From Cribrihabitans_A neustonicus (lineage in GTDB: Bacteria; Pseudomonadota; Alphaproteobacteria; Rhodobacterales; Rhodobacteraceae): DNA of 64,000 nt. The position numbers were made by a program, and so were the translations under genes. Positions 1 through 9,725 of the stretch are shown here, one piece after another (the first letter of the stretch is position 1; each line of letters opens with the position of its first letter). The stretch spans positions 852,307-916,306 of the forward strand of contig NZ_JBMERQ010000002.1 of NCBI RefSeq assembly GCF_048820895.1, in the 5' to 3' direction. The notes beneath the pieces were generated by a model, which was not told the DNA's origin, did not search any database, and saw only the letters and a list, made by a program, of their open reading frames with translations.

Positions 1-960
1 AAACCATACCTGCAGCTGGACCGGATGATTGAGGCCGCCTTCGACTGCGCCACCCGCCTCTTCGGGCTGGCGTTCAAGCCGCTGGACATCCCGCTCTACC
101 ACCCCGATTGCCGCGCCTGGGAGGTGACGCGCGATGGCGAGCACCTCGCGGTCTTCATCGGCGACTATTTCGCCCGCGGCTCGAAGCGCTCCGGCGCCTG
201 GTGCTCGGCGATGCGCAGCCAAGCCAAACACCCTGAACGGCAGACCCCGGTGGTGATCAACGTCTGCAACTTCGCCAAGGGCGACCCGGCGCTCTTGTCC
301 TGGGACGATGCGCGCACGCTGTTCCACGAGTTCGGCCACGCCCTGCACCAGATCCTGTCGGATGTGACCTATGACAGCATCTCGGGCACCTCGGTGGCGC
401 GCGACTTCGTGGAACTGCCGAGCCAGCTGTACGAGCACTGGCTGGAGGTGCCGGAAGTGCTGCAGGAGTTTGCGACCCATGCGGAGACCGGGAAGCCGAT
501 GCCGGAAGCGCTGCTGCAGAAGGTGCTGGGAGCGGCCAATTTCGACATGGGCTTCCAGACCGTGGAATACGTGGCCTCGGCGCTGGTGGATCTCGCCTTC
601 CACGACGGCGCGGCACCCGCCGATCCGATCGCGGAACAGGCCCGGGTGCTGGAGGAAATCGGCATGCCCCATGCGATCACCATGCGCCACGCGACACCGC
701 ATTTCGCGCATGTCTTTTCCGGCGACGGCTATTCCTCGGGCTACTACAGCTACATGTGGTCCGAGGTGATGGACGCGGACGCCTTCGCCGCCTTCAAGGA
801 AGCGGGCGGCCCCTTCGATGCCGAACGCGCCCAAGCGCTGGAAGAGCACATCCTGTCCGCGGGCGGTTCGCGCGATCCGGCCGAACTCTACACCGCCTTC
901 CGCGGCCGCCTGCCTGGCGTGGAGGCGCTGCTGAAGGGCCGCGGGCTGGCCGCAGGCTGA
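1..960 (+). CDS. M3 family zinc metallopeptidase (Dcp/oligopeptidase A-like), 5' truncated by window edge
   Basis: The reading frame is open from base 1 to the stop at 958-960, so 319 C-terminal residues are visible and the gene begins outside the window. The zinc site is clear: FHEFGHALH matches HEXXH, with the downstream acidic ligand expected in the following helix. The tail with HVFSGDGYSSGYYSYMWSEV is the typical M3 C-terminal substrate-binding segment. M3 enzymes are soluble peptidases that degrade oligopeptides, either as peptidyl-dipeptidase (Dcp) or endopeptidase (PrlC). Which of the two cannot be settled from this half. The first ATG seen (base 25) is internal, because the family homology runs through it. 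Confidence 0.93.
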   Translation, partial: KPYLQLDRMIEAAFDCATRLFGLAFKPLDIPLYHPDCRAWEVTRDGEHLAVFIGDYFARGSKRSGAWCSAMRSQAKHPERQTPVVINVCNFAKGDPALLSWDDARTLFHEFGHALHQILSDVTYDSISGTSVARDFVELPSQLYEHWLEVPEVLQEFATHAETGKPMPEALLQKVLGAANFDMGFQTVEYVASALVDLAFHDGAAPADPIAEQARVLEEIGMPHAITMRHATPHFAHVFSGDGYSSGYYSYMWSEVMDADAFAAFKEAGGPFDAERAQALEEHILSAGGSRDPAELYTAFRGRLPGVEALLKGRGLAAG

Positions 961-991
961 AGAAGCGCCCTCGCGGGCGCTGCCTCCGGCG

Positions 992-1047
992 GGGGTATTT
1001 GCTGGTCAGAAAGTGGCAGGAGTTCCACTTTCTGGCCGGAAATACCC
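992..1047. repeat. Long imperfect hairpin, roseobacter-type intergenic element
   Basis: A left arm at about 992-1016 (GGGTATTT...CAGAAAGTGG) is matched by an inverted right arm at 1025-1047 across an 8-base loop. The two arms differ at only a few positions. A similar half-element lies at 63573-63598. It sits between the stop of the M3 peptidase and the convergent ghrA and could act as a bidirectional terminator, though there is no T-run. Confidence 0.6.
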
Positions 1048-1091
1048 TGGGGGGAATGCGCCGCAAGGCGCAGGGGGGCTAGGCCCCCGCC

Positions 1092-2024
1092 TCAGTAGCC
1101 GCGCGCGCGGTCGACGAGGTGCAGTAGCGGCTCGCCCGCCTCATTGCGGCGGATGTTCTCTGCGATCAGCTCGGCCGCGGTGCCTTCCCGGGTTTCCGAG
1201 GCGATATGCGGCGTCACGGTCACATTCGGGTGCTGCCAGTAGGGATGCGCGGCGGGCAGCGGCTCGGTGCGGAAGACGTCGAGCGTGGCGTGGCCGACCT
1301 GGCCGCTGTCGAGCGCCTCCAACAGGGCTGCATCGTCGATCAGCGTGCCGCGGCCCGGGTTGAGGATGCGGGCGCCGCGGGGCAGCCAGGCGAGTGTTTC
1401 GGCGTTGAGAATGTTCTCGGTCGCGGGCGTGTCCGGCAGCAGCAGAACCAGGATCCCGGCTTCGGAAAGCGCGGCCCGCAGACCTTCGGGGCCGGAATGG
1501 CAGGTGATGCCGTCGATTTCTTTTAGGCTGCGGCTCCAGCCGGTGACATTGAAGCCCAGGATGGCGAGCGTGCGGGCGGCGGCCGCGCCGAGGGCGCCGA
1601 GGCCCAGTACGGTCACCTTGCGGCCGCGCGCGAGTGGCGGCACGTGGCGGTGCCAGCGGCCGTTCAGGCCTCGGATCTGCGCGTCCATCCCCAGATGATA
1701 GCGCAGCACGTGGCCCGCGACCCATTCCGTCATCCCCTCCTGCAGCCCGCTGTCGGCCATCCGGGTGAGCGGCACCGTGAGGCTTTTGTTGGTGACAATG
1801 CGCTCTACGCCGGCCCAGAGGCTCAGCACGGCCTTCAGCCGCGTAAAGGGAGTGAAATCGCTGACCGGGCCGTTCGGGGCGTAGACGATGTAGTCGACAT
1901 CTTCCGGTGCGAAACGGTCGCGCAGTTCGGCTTCCACTCCGCGCCGGCTGAGTTCGGCTTTGAGCAGAGGCTGGTAAGCGGGCCAGGCATCGGGGCGGCC
2001 TGCGAAGAGAACGTTGACGGTCAT
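1092..2024 (-). CDS. ghrA: D-2-hydroxyacid dehydrogenase, glyoxylate/hydroxypyruvate reductase A-like
   Basis: The 310-residue protein has the NAD(P)-dependent 2-hydroxyacid dehydrogenase fold. It has a glycine-rich motif VLGLGALGAAAA near residue 140, the catalytic arginine region LNPGRGTLIDD, the glutamate in FRTEPLP, and the histidine in VTPHIASETR. Overall length and these signatures fit the GhrA subgroup, which reduces glyoxylate and hydroxypyruvate in the cytoplasm. The start is supported by AAGGAG overlapping the stop codon of rodA nine bases upstream, so it is probably translationally coupled to the mre-rod operon. That placement is curious because no link of GhrA to cell-shape synthesis is known to me. 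Substrate preference is inferred from family only. Confidence 0.85.
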   Translation of the reverse strand: MTVNVLFAGRPDAWPAYQPLLKAELSRRGVEAELRDRFAPEDVDYIVYAPNGPVSDFTPFTRLKAVLSLWAGVERIVTNKSLTVPLTRMADSGLQEGMTEWVAGHVLRYHLGMDAQIRGLNGRWHRHVPPLARGRKVTVLGLGALGAAAARTLAILGFNVTGWSRSLKEIDGITCHSGPEGLRAALSEAGILVLLLPDTPATENILNAETLAWLPRGARILNPGRGTLIDDAALLEALDSGQVGHATLDVFRTEPLPAAHPYWQHPNVTVTPHIASETREGTAAELIAENIRRNEAGEPLLHLVDRARGY

Positions 2025-2033
2025 ATGCGCTCC

Positions 2034-3185
2034 TTAGCGTGAAGACTGGCGCGGGCGGTGGATATGAGCGCTCTGCACCAGGCCGAAGGCGCCGAGCAGC
2101 ACCAGCATCGCCGAGCCGCCGTAGGAAACCATCGGCAGCGGCACGCCCACCACCGGCGCCAGCCCCATGACCATCGACATGTTCACCGCAAAGAACAGGA
2201 AGAATGTGATCGCGATGCCCATGGTGACCAGCGAGGAGAAACGGTCCTTGGTGGCAATTGCTGTAGCGATGCAGAAGGCGATGATCAGCATGTAGATGCC
2301 GAGCAGGGTGAAGCCGCCGATGAAGCCGAACTCCTCCGCGAGGGTGGTGAAGATGAAGTCAGTGTGTTTTTCCGGCAGGAAGTTCAGCCGTGACTGCGTT
2401 CCCTGCATGAAGCCGCGCCCCGACCAGCCGCCGGAGCCGAGGGCGATCTTCGACTGGGTAATGTGGTAGCCCGCGCCGAGCGGGTCCTGGGAGGGGTCGA
2501 GGAATGTGTCGATGCGGCGGAACTGGTAGTCTTTCAAGAGCTGCCACTCGGTTCCGCGGCTTTGGAACACGGCGGAGACCAGGCCCACGCCCGCGGCGAT
2601 CACCGCGGCGAAATAGGCCCAGTGCACGCCTGCCAGAAACATCACCCCCCCGCCGGCCGCCATCAGGAGGATCGAGGTGCCGAGGTCGGGCTGTTTCAGG
2701 ACCAGCGCGGTGGGCAGCAGGATCAGCGCCACCGGGATCAGCACCCAGAGCGGCCGTGAGGCGCGCTCCGAGGGCAGCCAGTCGTAATAGGCGGCAAGCA
2801 GCATCACCAGGGTGATCTTGGTCATCTCGGAGGGCTGCAGCCGCATGAAGCCAAGGTCGATCCAGCGCTGTGCACCCATGCCGACAGTGCCGAACAGCTC
2901 CACCGCCACCAGGAGCATCACCGAAACCAGATAGGCTGCTGCCGAGATATTGCGCCAAAACCAGATCGGGACCATTGCCACGAAGAGCATCCCCGCCATG
3001 CCTACGGCAAAGCGCTTCACCTGCGGCTCGACCCATGGCGTAAACGAGCCGCCCGCCACCGAGTAGAGCATCAGGAAGCCGACGCCCGCCACCGTCACCA
3101 GCAGCAGCGTCAGCCCCCAGTTCAGGTAGAGGATCTTGCGCAGGCCGGTTGGCATCGATTTGGCGTGATAGGCCAGGTAACTCAT
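2034..3185 (-). CDS. rodA: Rod shape-determining SEDS glycosyltransferase RodA
   Basis: This 383-residue polytopic membrane protein belongs to the SEDS family (RodA/FtsW), which polymerises lipid II into glycan strands with a partner class B penicillin-binding protein. About ten hydrophobic segments are visible. Family signatures include QPSEMTK, KQPDLGTS, the loop with EKHTDFIFTTLAEEFGF, and VGVPLPMVSYGG near the C-terminus. Its ATG overlaps the mrdA stop codon by four bases (ATGA), so the two partners are translationally coupled. It is the last of the five elongasome genes read from the promoter before mreB. RodA rather than FtsW is chosen because of the mreBCD-mrdA context. Confidence 0.96.
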   Translation of the reverse strand: MSYLAYHAKSMPTGLRKILYLNWGLTLLLVTVAGVGFLMLYSVAGGSFTPWVEPQVKRFAVGMAGMLFVAMVPIWFWRNISAAAYLVSVMLLVAVELFGTVGMGAQRWIDLGFMRLQPSEMTKITLVMLLAAYYDWLPSERASRPLWVLIPVALILLPTALVLKQPDLGTSILLMAAGGGVMFLAGVHWAYFAAVIAAGVGLVSAVFQSRGTEWQLLKDYQFRRIDTFLDPSQDPLGAGYHITQSKIALGSGGWSGRGFMQGTQSRLNFLPEKHTDFIFTTLAEEFGFIGGFTLLGIYMLIIAFCIATAIATKDRFSSLVTMGIAITFFLFFAVNMSMVMGLAPVVGVPLPMVSYGGSAMLVLLGAFGLVQSAHIHRPRQSSR

Positions 3186-5131
3186 GCCTTGGACCTCGCG
3201 CTGTCTTCCCGGCGGCGCTCCTCGCGCTCGCGCTCCAGACGTTCCTGTTGCGCCTTAATACGGCTGCGGTCGGCCTTGGGATAGGCTTCGAGCGGCGGGG
3301 TGCCGTTGTAGAGCGCCTGCAGGAGCACGTCGCGCGCCACCGGCGCGGCCGCAGTTGAGCCGCCGCCGCCGTGCTCGACGACCACCGCAACCGCGTATTT
3401 CGGGTTGTCGTAGGGGGCGAAGCAGACAAACAGCGCGTGGTCGCGGCGCTCCCAGGGCAGGTCCTCGTTGCGGATGACACCGGCCGCGCGTTCGGCGGCG
3501 GTGATGTTGCGGACCTGGCTGGTGCCGGTCTTGCCAGCCATGTGCATGTCTTCGGGGAGGACGCGTGAGCGGTAGGCGGTACCGCGGCGGTCGTTGCTGA
3601 CCGCGTACATGCCCCGGCGCACCATGCGCAGGTTGTTCTCGCTGATGCCCAGCGGCTCGCCCGCGCCATCCGGCTGCTCCACCCCGTCGATCGACTTCAA
3701 CAGCCGCGGCGTCACGCTGCGGCCGGTGGCAATGCGTGCCGACATCACCGCAAGCTGAAGGGGCGAAGCCAGCATGTAGCCCTGGCCGATGGAGACGTTC
3801 ACGGTGTCGCCGACCAGCCAGTCCTGACCGTAGGAGCGCCGTTTCCATTCCTTGGTCGGAGTAAGCCCTTGCGCCACCGCCGACATCGGCAGGTCGTGGC
3901 GGATGCCAAGGCCGAAGCGATTGGCCATTTCGGAAATCTTGTCGATGCCGACCTTGATGGCGACATCGTAGTAATAGACGTCGCATGAGCGCTTCAGCGA
4001 GGTATTGAGATCGACATGCCCGTGGCCCGACCGCTTCCAGCAGTGGAAGCGGCGGCCGGAGACCTCCAGGTGGCCGGGGCACCAGACGGTATCCTCCGGC
4101 CCGATCAGCCCGGCCTCCAGCGCGGCAAGCGCGGTGATCATCTTGAAGGTGGAGCCGGGCGGGTAGGTGCCCTGCACCGTCTTGTTGGCGAGCGGGCGGT
4201 AGGGGTCCCCGGTCAGCATCCGGTAATCAGCGACCGAAATGCCGCGTACAAACAGGTTGGGGTCGAAACTGGGCGATGAGCAGATCGCGCGCACGTCGCC
4301 CTTCTCGCAATCGATTACCACCGCGGCGGCACTTTCCTTTCCGAGCCGCGCCTGCACGTAGGCTTGCAGTTCCGCATCGATGGTGAGCTGCATGTCGGCC
4401 CCCGCGACACCCTCTTGCCGATCCAGCTCGCGCATCACCCGGCCGGTGGCGTTGACCTCCACCCGCTTTGCGCCAGCCTTGCCGCGCAGCACGTCCTCGC
4501 GCCGGGCTTCGAAGCCGACTTTGCCGATTTGGAAGCGCGGGATGCGCAGGATCGGCTCCGGGTCTTTCATCTTCGACAGATCGTAGTCGGAGACCGGGCC
4601 GACGTAGCCGATCACATGGGCAAAATCCTCCATCTGCGGATAGACGCGGGTCAGGCCAACCTCCGGCGTGATGCCCGGCAGGGCGGGCGCGTTCACCGCG
4701 ACCTTGGAGATATCCTGCCAGCCGATCCGGTCCGCCAGCGTTATCGGCAGGAAGGGCGGCGAGCGACGCATTTCCGCCCGGGCGCGCTCCAGATCCTCGG
4801 GATCAAGCGGCAAGAGCTTGGCGAGCCGGGCAATCACCTCCTCAACGTCGCCTGCGTCCTCTGGTACCACTGTTATCCGGTAGGACGGCGAGTTCTGCGC
4901 GATGATCCGCCCGTTGCGGTCGAAAATCTCGCCCCGCGCAGGCGGCAGGAGGCGGATGTTGATGCGGTTCTCCTCGGCCAGCAGGCGGAATTCGTCCGCC
5001 TGATCGACCTGCAGATAGCGCATCCGGGCTGCCAGCCCGCCGGCAAAGCCCAGCTGCAAGCCGCCCAGAAGCAGTGCGCGGCGCGTCATCTTGCGGTGCG
5101 AGGCGTCGGTATCCTTCGGGCTGCGGCGCAT
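3182..5131 (-). CDS. mrdA: Penicillin-binding protein 2 (elongation transpeptidase)
   Basis: Class B PBP of 649 residues from the ATG at 5131, which shares its A with the TGA of mreD. A longer upstream frame is open but would overlap mreD deeply, so it was rejected. One N-terminal membrane anchor (RRALLLGGLQLGFAGGLAARM) precedes the pedestal domain. The transpeptidase motifs are complete: STFK with nucleophile near Ser327, SCD as the SxN-type motif, and KTGTSQ near Lys534. PBP2 cross-links peptidoglycan during side-wall growth with RodA, MreB, MreC and MreD. The C-terminal 25 residues are highly charged (RLEREREERRREDS), a plausible cytoplasm-unlike disordered tail in the periplasm. Confidence 0.96.
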   Translation of the reverse strand: MRRSPKDTDASHRKMTRRALLLGGLQLGFAGGLAARMRYLQVDQADEFRLLAEENRINIRLLPPARGEIFDRNGRIIAQNSPSYRITVVPEDAGDVEEVIARLAKLLPLDPEDLERARAEMRRSPPFLPITLADRIGWQDISKVAVNAPALPGITPEVGLTRVYPQMEDFAHVIGYVGPVSDYDLSKMKDPEPILRIPRFQIGKVGFEARREDVLRGKAGAKRVEVNATGRVMRELDRQEGVAGADMQLTIDAELQAYVQARLGKESAAAVVIDCEKGDVRAICSSPSFDPNLFVRGISVADYRMLTGDPYRPLANKTVQGTYPPGSTFKMITALAALEAGLIGPEDTVWCPGHLEVSGRRFHCWKRSGHGHVDLNTSLKRSCDVYYYDVAIKVGIDKISEMANRFGLGIRHDLPMSAVAQGLTPTKEWKRRSYGQDWLVGDTVNVSIGQGYMLASPLQLAVMSARIATGRSVTPRLLKSIDGVEQPDGAGEPLGISENNLRMVRRGMYAVSNDRRGTAYRSRVLPEDMHMAGKTGTSQVRNITAAERAAGVIRNEDLPWERRDHALFVCFAPYDNPKYAVAVVVEHGGGGSTAAAPVARDVLLQALYNGTPPLEAYPKADRSRIKAQQERLEREREERRREDSARSKA

Positions 5132-5667
5132 CAGCGGGCTCCCAGGGTTTCGGCTTCGGCGGGCGACAGCTTGCGCACCCCCATCACGCTCTGGCTGAAC
5201 CATACCACGGCCGGGTAGGCGAGGACGGTCATCACCGTCTGGATAACCGAGAGGCTCACCGGCGCGCGCGGCACGCTGAACAGCGCCAGCGTCAGGCGCT
5301 CAAGTGTGGCGATGCCCGTGAGCACCAGCGCCACCGCCAGCCACTCGCCCGCAAAGGTCGAATCCCGCTGCGGCGCGGCGCGCGCCTTCAGCAGCTCGCA
5401 GCCCAAGACCGTGAGCAGCGCCAGAAGCCCGGGCGGGCGCTGGAACAGCAGGTCCGCCAGCAGCATCACCAGCGCGATCGACAGCGCAGGCACATAGTCC
5501 GGCCGCCGAAGCGACCAGACCATCGCCAGCGCCAGCAGAAGATCCGGCGGCGCCCAGCGGCGCGGTTCGGTCGCCAGCGGCAGGAGGTGGAAAAAAATGA
5601 TCACCAGCGCCAGCGCCGGGAACGCGGCACGCATGGCCCAGGTCCTTGCGGGGGCGGGGTTAGCCAT
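5131..5667 (-). CDS. mreD: Rod shape-determining membrane protein MreD
   Basis: A 178-residue inner-membrane protein with about five hydrophobic segments (for example AFPALALVIIFFHLLPL and LLAVALVLTGIATL-like stretches). Its identification rests on the position between mreC and mrdA and on the weakly conserved MreD composition. The ATG at 5667 is preferred: it overlaps the end of mreC by 8 bases (ATGGCTAA), giving tight coupling. A more upstream start would intrude into mreC. MreD links the cytoskeletal and periplasmic parts of the elongasome. A later ATG at 5634 is the main alternative start. Confidence 0.9.
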   Translation of the reverse strand: MANPAPARTWAMRAAFPALALVIIFFHLLPLATEPRRWAPPDLLLALAMVWSLRRPDYVPALSIALVMLLADLLFQRPPGLLALLTVLGCELLKARAAPQRDSTFAGEWLAVALVLTGIATLERLTLALFSVPRAPVSLSVIQTVMTVLAYPAVVWFSQSVMGVRKLSPAEAETLGAR

Positions 5668-6619
5668 TGGTGGCGGCCTCCTCCCCGCTGTCCACGCCGG
5701 TTTCCGCGCCGGTTCCTGCACCCAGGCTTTCAGGCCGCGCCTGCGGCACCGGGTCGCCCGGAGCGGGGCCGACCAGTGCGCCCGGGTCTTCGATCACTTC
5801 AGTGCCGTGGTGGCGCAGGATCCGCAGGTATTCGAGCCGGCCGTAGTCAGCCGACAGCCGCACCCGCATCCGGCCGGAGCGGTCTTTGGCGACCTGGCCG
5901 ATCAGGAGACCCGCCGGGAAGACGGAGCCGTCGCCCGAGGTCACCACCCGGTCACCGGGGCGCACCTGGTCGGGGTTCTCGAGGAAGCTCAGCACCGGAG
6001 CGGCGCTGTTGTCGCCGGAGACCAGCGCGGTCTGCCCCGAGGGCTGGATGGTGGCGGGGACGGCGCTTGCGGCGTCTGTCAGCAGGATCACCCGCGAGGT
6101 GTTGCGCCCGGTGCCGGAAATGCGGCCCACAAGCCCGATCCCGTCCATTGCCGCCCAGCCGTCATGCACCCCGTCGCGGGCACCCACGTTCAGGAGCACC
6201 GACTGGCGGAAGGGCGAGCCGCTGTCGGCCATCACCACGCCGGTGATGTAGGTCAGCTGCGGGTCCAGCCGCACATTGTTGAGGTCCAAGAGCCGGGCGT
6301 TTTCCTGCTCCAGCTGCAGTGCGGCCTCCTTCCAGGCCCGCATCTGCCGCAACTCGCTGCGCAGCTCGCGGTTCTGCTCGGCCAGGCGCTGGTAGCTCTG
6401 GAAGTCGCGCCAGAGGTTGATGGTGGCGGTGACGGGCACCATCGCCCATTCCATGTTCGGCACGACGCGGTCAGCCACTTGCGCCCGGAAACGCTCAACC
6501 CGCGGGCTGTCGATCCGCCAGATGATGAAGACCGCAGCCAGGCACAGGCACAGCACCGCCAGCAGCAGACGCCGCAGCGGAGCGGTATAGTCGTCGCGCT
6601 GAGAGCGGTCTTTTGCCAC
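5660..6619 (-). CDS. mreC: Rod shape-determining protein MreC
   Basis: Periplasmic elongasome scaffold of 319 residues with an N-terminal membrane anchor (LLLAVLCLCLAAVFII). A coiled-coil stretch follows around residues 60-110 (QRLAEQNRELRSELRQM), then the MreC beta-domain (VMADSGSPFRQSVLLN, DGVHDGWAAM, GLVGRI). MreC binds PBP2 and organises it along the MreB track. The start is set at GTG 6619 because AAGGAG lies just upstream (6624-6629). The longer frame would begin at a TTG without any Shine-Dalgarno sequence. The acidic, glycine-rich tail after residue 290 is probably disordered. Confidence 0.95.
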   Translation of the reverse strand: MAKDRSQRDDYTAPLRRLLLAVLCLCLAAVFIIWRIDSPRVERFRAQVADRVVPNMEWAMVPVTATINLWRDFQSYQRLAEQNRELRSELRQMRAWKEAALQLEQENARLLDLNNVRLDPQLTYITGVVMADSGSPFRQSVLLNVGARDGVHDGWAAMDGIGLVGRISGTGRNTSRVILLTDAASAVPATIQPSGQTALVSGDNSAAPVLSFLENPDQVRPGDRVVTSGDGSVFPAGLLIGQVAKDRSGRMRVRLSADYGRLEYLRILRHHGTEVIEDPGALVGPAPGDPVPQARPESLGAGTGAETGVDSGEEAATNG

Positions 6620-6623
6620 GGGA

Positions 6624-6630
6624 CTCCTTC
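6624..6630 (-). promoter_or_regulatory. Shine-Dalgarno sequence deciding the mreC GTG start
   Basis: Reading on the minus strand, GAAGGAG is followed by TCCC and then GTG (6617-6619). The spacing is short but the match is strong, and no equivalent exists before the upstream TTG at 6643. Confidence 0.75.
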
Positions 6631-6667
6631 CGGCGGTCGGCAAGGCGGCGCACGGCCGCCTCAGTCC

Positions 6668-7714
<1,047 letters not shown>

Positions 7715-7817
7715 TAAGCCGGGATCCTGTGAGTTCTGCCGTTTTTTACCGTACCGACTCCGCCTGCGCTGGAGTCCCCAACCTTATATGCGCCCCCGGA
7801 GGGCCGCGAAAGGGCGT

Positions 7818-7846
7818 ATTATGGTGAAACAGCGCCTTTCCGCCAA
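7818..7846 (-). promoter_or_regulatory. Probable promoter of the mreBCD-mrdA-rodA operon
   Basis: On the minus strand TTGGCG (7841-7846) is separated by exactly 17 bases from CATAAT (7818-7823), close to the sigma-70 consensus. Transcription would start near 7811, about 97 bases before the mreB ATG. Prediction by eye only. Confidence 0.55.
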
Positions 7847-7913
7847 GCGCCGCGCCGCGCTCCGGGCACGTGTGTTTGGGGTTATAGGCAAGGCGCGGCG
7901 GCCAAGCGTATAC

Positions 7914-8744
7914 TCAGCCCGAAAAAATCCGCTTCATCTCCGCGTCGAAGCGGGCCCAGGTCAGCGTCGCTTGGTTGCCAGCATAGCCGTGGTAGTAGGA
8001 TTTGCCGCTGGACGTTGGCAGGCCTGCCCAGATCTTGGCCAGGTTGTGCATGAAGGTCTTGCGGCCCATGTCCCCTTGCAGGAAGTCGCTGTAGCCCGCT
8101 TCCTCCAGGAGCTGATGCGCCAGCTGGTCCTGCAGCTGAGGCGTGAAACGGGCCCCGCGGCTCACACCCTGGTGGCGCACCAGGCGGCGCAGGGTCGCCG
8201 GGATCAGCTGGTAACGGCCGATGGCGTGCGGCTGGCCGGGGGTGGCGTCGATCCAGGCATAGATCTCGCCGATGGTCATTTCGGTGGGTTTGCGGGCGGG
8301 GCGGCGGGTGGCGCCGTATTGCACCGCGTCATATCCCGCATGGCCGGCCTCGGCACTGGCGATCAGTGTCATCAGCTGCTGTGCGTCCGCCGGCGCGGCG
8401 GGGGCGCGCGCAAACAGGCCGCCGCTGCCGCGGCCGCGGAACAGGCTGTTCGCCCCGGGGCGCAGCGCCACCGCGCCGCGGCCCGTTCCGGCACCGGGCA
8501 CAGTATCAGGCAGCAGGCTGGTGTTGGGCTGAGCCAGCGCGCCGGGCGTCCGGGTTCCGGCCGCCGGGGCATCGGCCCCCGGGCTGGGTGTGGAGGCCTG
8601 GTGCAGGAAGACCCCGTTGCCGACCAGCGAATAGGCACCGGCCCGGCCTGTGCCCGGCGCTGCCAGTGAAAGCAGCCCCAGGCACAGGCCGAACAGGGGG
8701 AGGGTAGCCGGGGGGAGGGCTTGGGTGCTCGTTCTGAGGGGCAT
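7914..8744 (-). CDS. Secreted lysozyme-like muramidase (GH104/lambda-endolysin-like C-terminal domain)
   Basis: A 276-residue protein with an N-terminal hydrophobic segment (LPLFGLCLGLLSLAAPG) that looks like a signal peptide, then a proline, alanine and glycine-rich linker to about residue 120. The C-terminal domain begins with LMTLIASAEAGHAGYDAV, where the Glu is the likely catalytic acid. It continues with AIGRYQLIPATLRRL, and this E...GRYQ arrangement is characteristic of phage-type muramidases and glycoside hydrolase family 104. It would cleave peptidoglycan in the periplasm. It lies directly upstream of mreB on the same strand, so a role in wall remodelling during elongation is plausible but inferred. 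Family assignment is from motif memory and less certain than the enzyme class. Confidence 0.68.
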   Translation of the reverse strand: MPLRTSTQALPPATLPLFGLCLGLLSLAAPGTGRAGAYSLVGNGVFLHQASTPSPGADAPAAGTRTPGALAQPNTSLLPDTVPGAGTGRGAVALRPGANSLFRGRGSGGLFARAPAAPADAQQLMTLIASAEAGHAGYDAVQYGATRRPARKPTEMTIGEIYAWIDATPGQPHAIGRYQLIPATLRRLVRHQGVSRGARFTPQLQDQLAHQLLEEAGYSDFLQGDMGRKTFMHNLAKIWAGLPTSSGKSYYHGYAGNQATLTWARFDAEMKRIFSG

Positions 8745-8863
8745 CGGGACCTGCTTTCTGCCGGCGGGGGTGCGGGCAGACTTGCACGGGGGGGGTTGCG
8801 ATTCCGTTTACCGCGGCGCTGCGGCCTCTTCCGCCTGGCAGCGAATGCGGCTAGGGGAGGGCC

Positions 8864-9649
8864 ATGCTGTCCTATCAACATATCTACCACGCCGGAAACC
8901 TGGCCGATGTGCAGAAGCACGCGCTGCTGGCGTGGATCCTCGGCTATCTGACCCGAAAGGACAAACCGCTCAGCTATATCGAGACGCACGCCGGCCGCGG
9001 GCTCTACCATCTCGACGCGCCCGAGGCGGTGCAGACCGGCGAGGCAGAGGCGGGCATCACCCGGCTGTTGCAGGCGCAGGCGCTGGACGCCGGCCACCCG
9101 CTGCACCGCGCGATCGCCTCGGTCCGGGCACGGCACGGGCGCGCGGCCTACCCCGGCTCGCCGCTGATCGCGGCCGAGCTGCTGCGGCCCGGCGATTCCA
9201 TGCATTTTGCGGAGCTGCACCCGCGGGAATACGCTGCGCTTGCGGAGGCGCTTGCGCCCTACAAGGCAAAGGCGCACAGGCAGGACGGGTTCGAGCTGGC
9301 GCTGTCGCTTGCGCCGCCCACGCCGCGCCGCGGTCTCTGCCTGATCGACCCGAGCTACGAGGTGAAGGCGGACTATGCCCGTATCCCGGGGATCATCGGC
9401 AAGCTGCACCGGAAGTGGAACGTGGGCGTGATCGCGCTCTGGTATCCGATCCTGACCGGCGGCGCGCACAAGGAAATGCTGGCGGCGCTGGACGCGCAGG
9501 CTCTGCCCGGCGCTCTGCGCCACGAAGTGCGCTTCCCGCCGGTTCGGGCGGGCCACCGGATGGTGGGATCGGGCATGTTCGTGGTGAACGCCCCCTTTGG
9601 CGCCGGTGAAGAAGCCGCGCGCATCAGCCGGCTTTTCGGGCCAGGCTGA
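8864..9649 (+). CDS. rlmJ: 23S rRNA (adenine-2030-N6)-methyltransferase RlmJ
   Basis: The 261-residue protein starts MLSYQHIYHAGNLADVQKH, the diagnostic RlmJ N-terminus. The SAM site is ETHAGRGLY near residue 45. The N6-adenine catalytic motif is LIDPSYE, a variant of (N/D)PPY that is usual in RlmJ. The enzyme methylates A2030 of 23S rRNA before ribosome assembly. Length is slightly under the E. coli protein. It stands alone, 214 bases from the divergent muramidase gene start region, and is followed after 76 bases by the cyclase gene on the same strand. Confidence 0.93.
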   Translation: MLSYQHIYHAGNLADVQKHALLAWILGYLTRKDKPLSYIETHAGRGLYHLDAPEAVQTGEAEAGITRLLQAQALDAGHPLHRAIASVRARHGRAAYPGSPLIAAELLRPGDSMHFAELHPREYAALAEALAPYKAKAHRQDGFELALSLAPPTPRRGLCLIDPSYEVKADYARIPGIIGKLHRKWNVGVIALWYPILTGGAHKEMLAALDAQALPGALRHEVRFPPVRAGHRMVGSGMFVVNAPFGAGEEAARISRLFGPG

Positions 9650-9725
9650 CCGGCGGGCAGCCCATCCAGGCGGCGTAGACTTCCCCCGAGGCCATACTAG
9701 CTTTAGGCTGATGGAGGAGAGTCAG

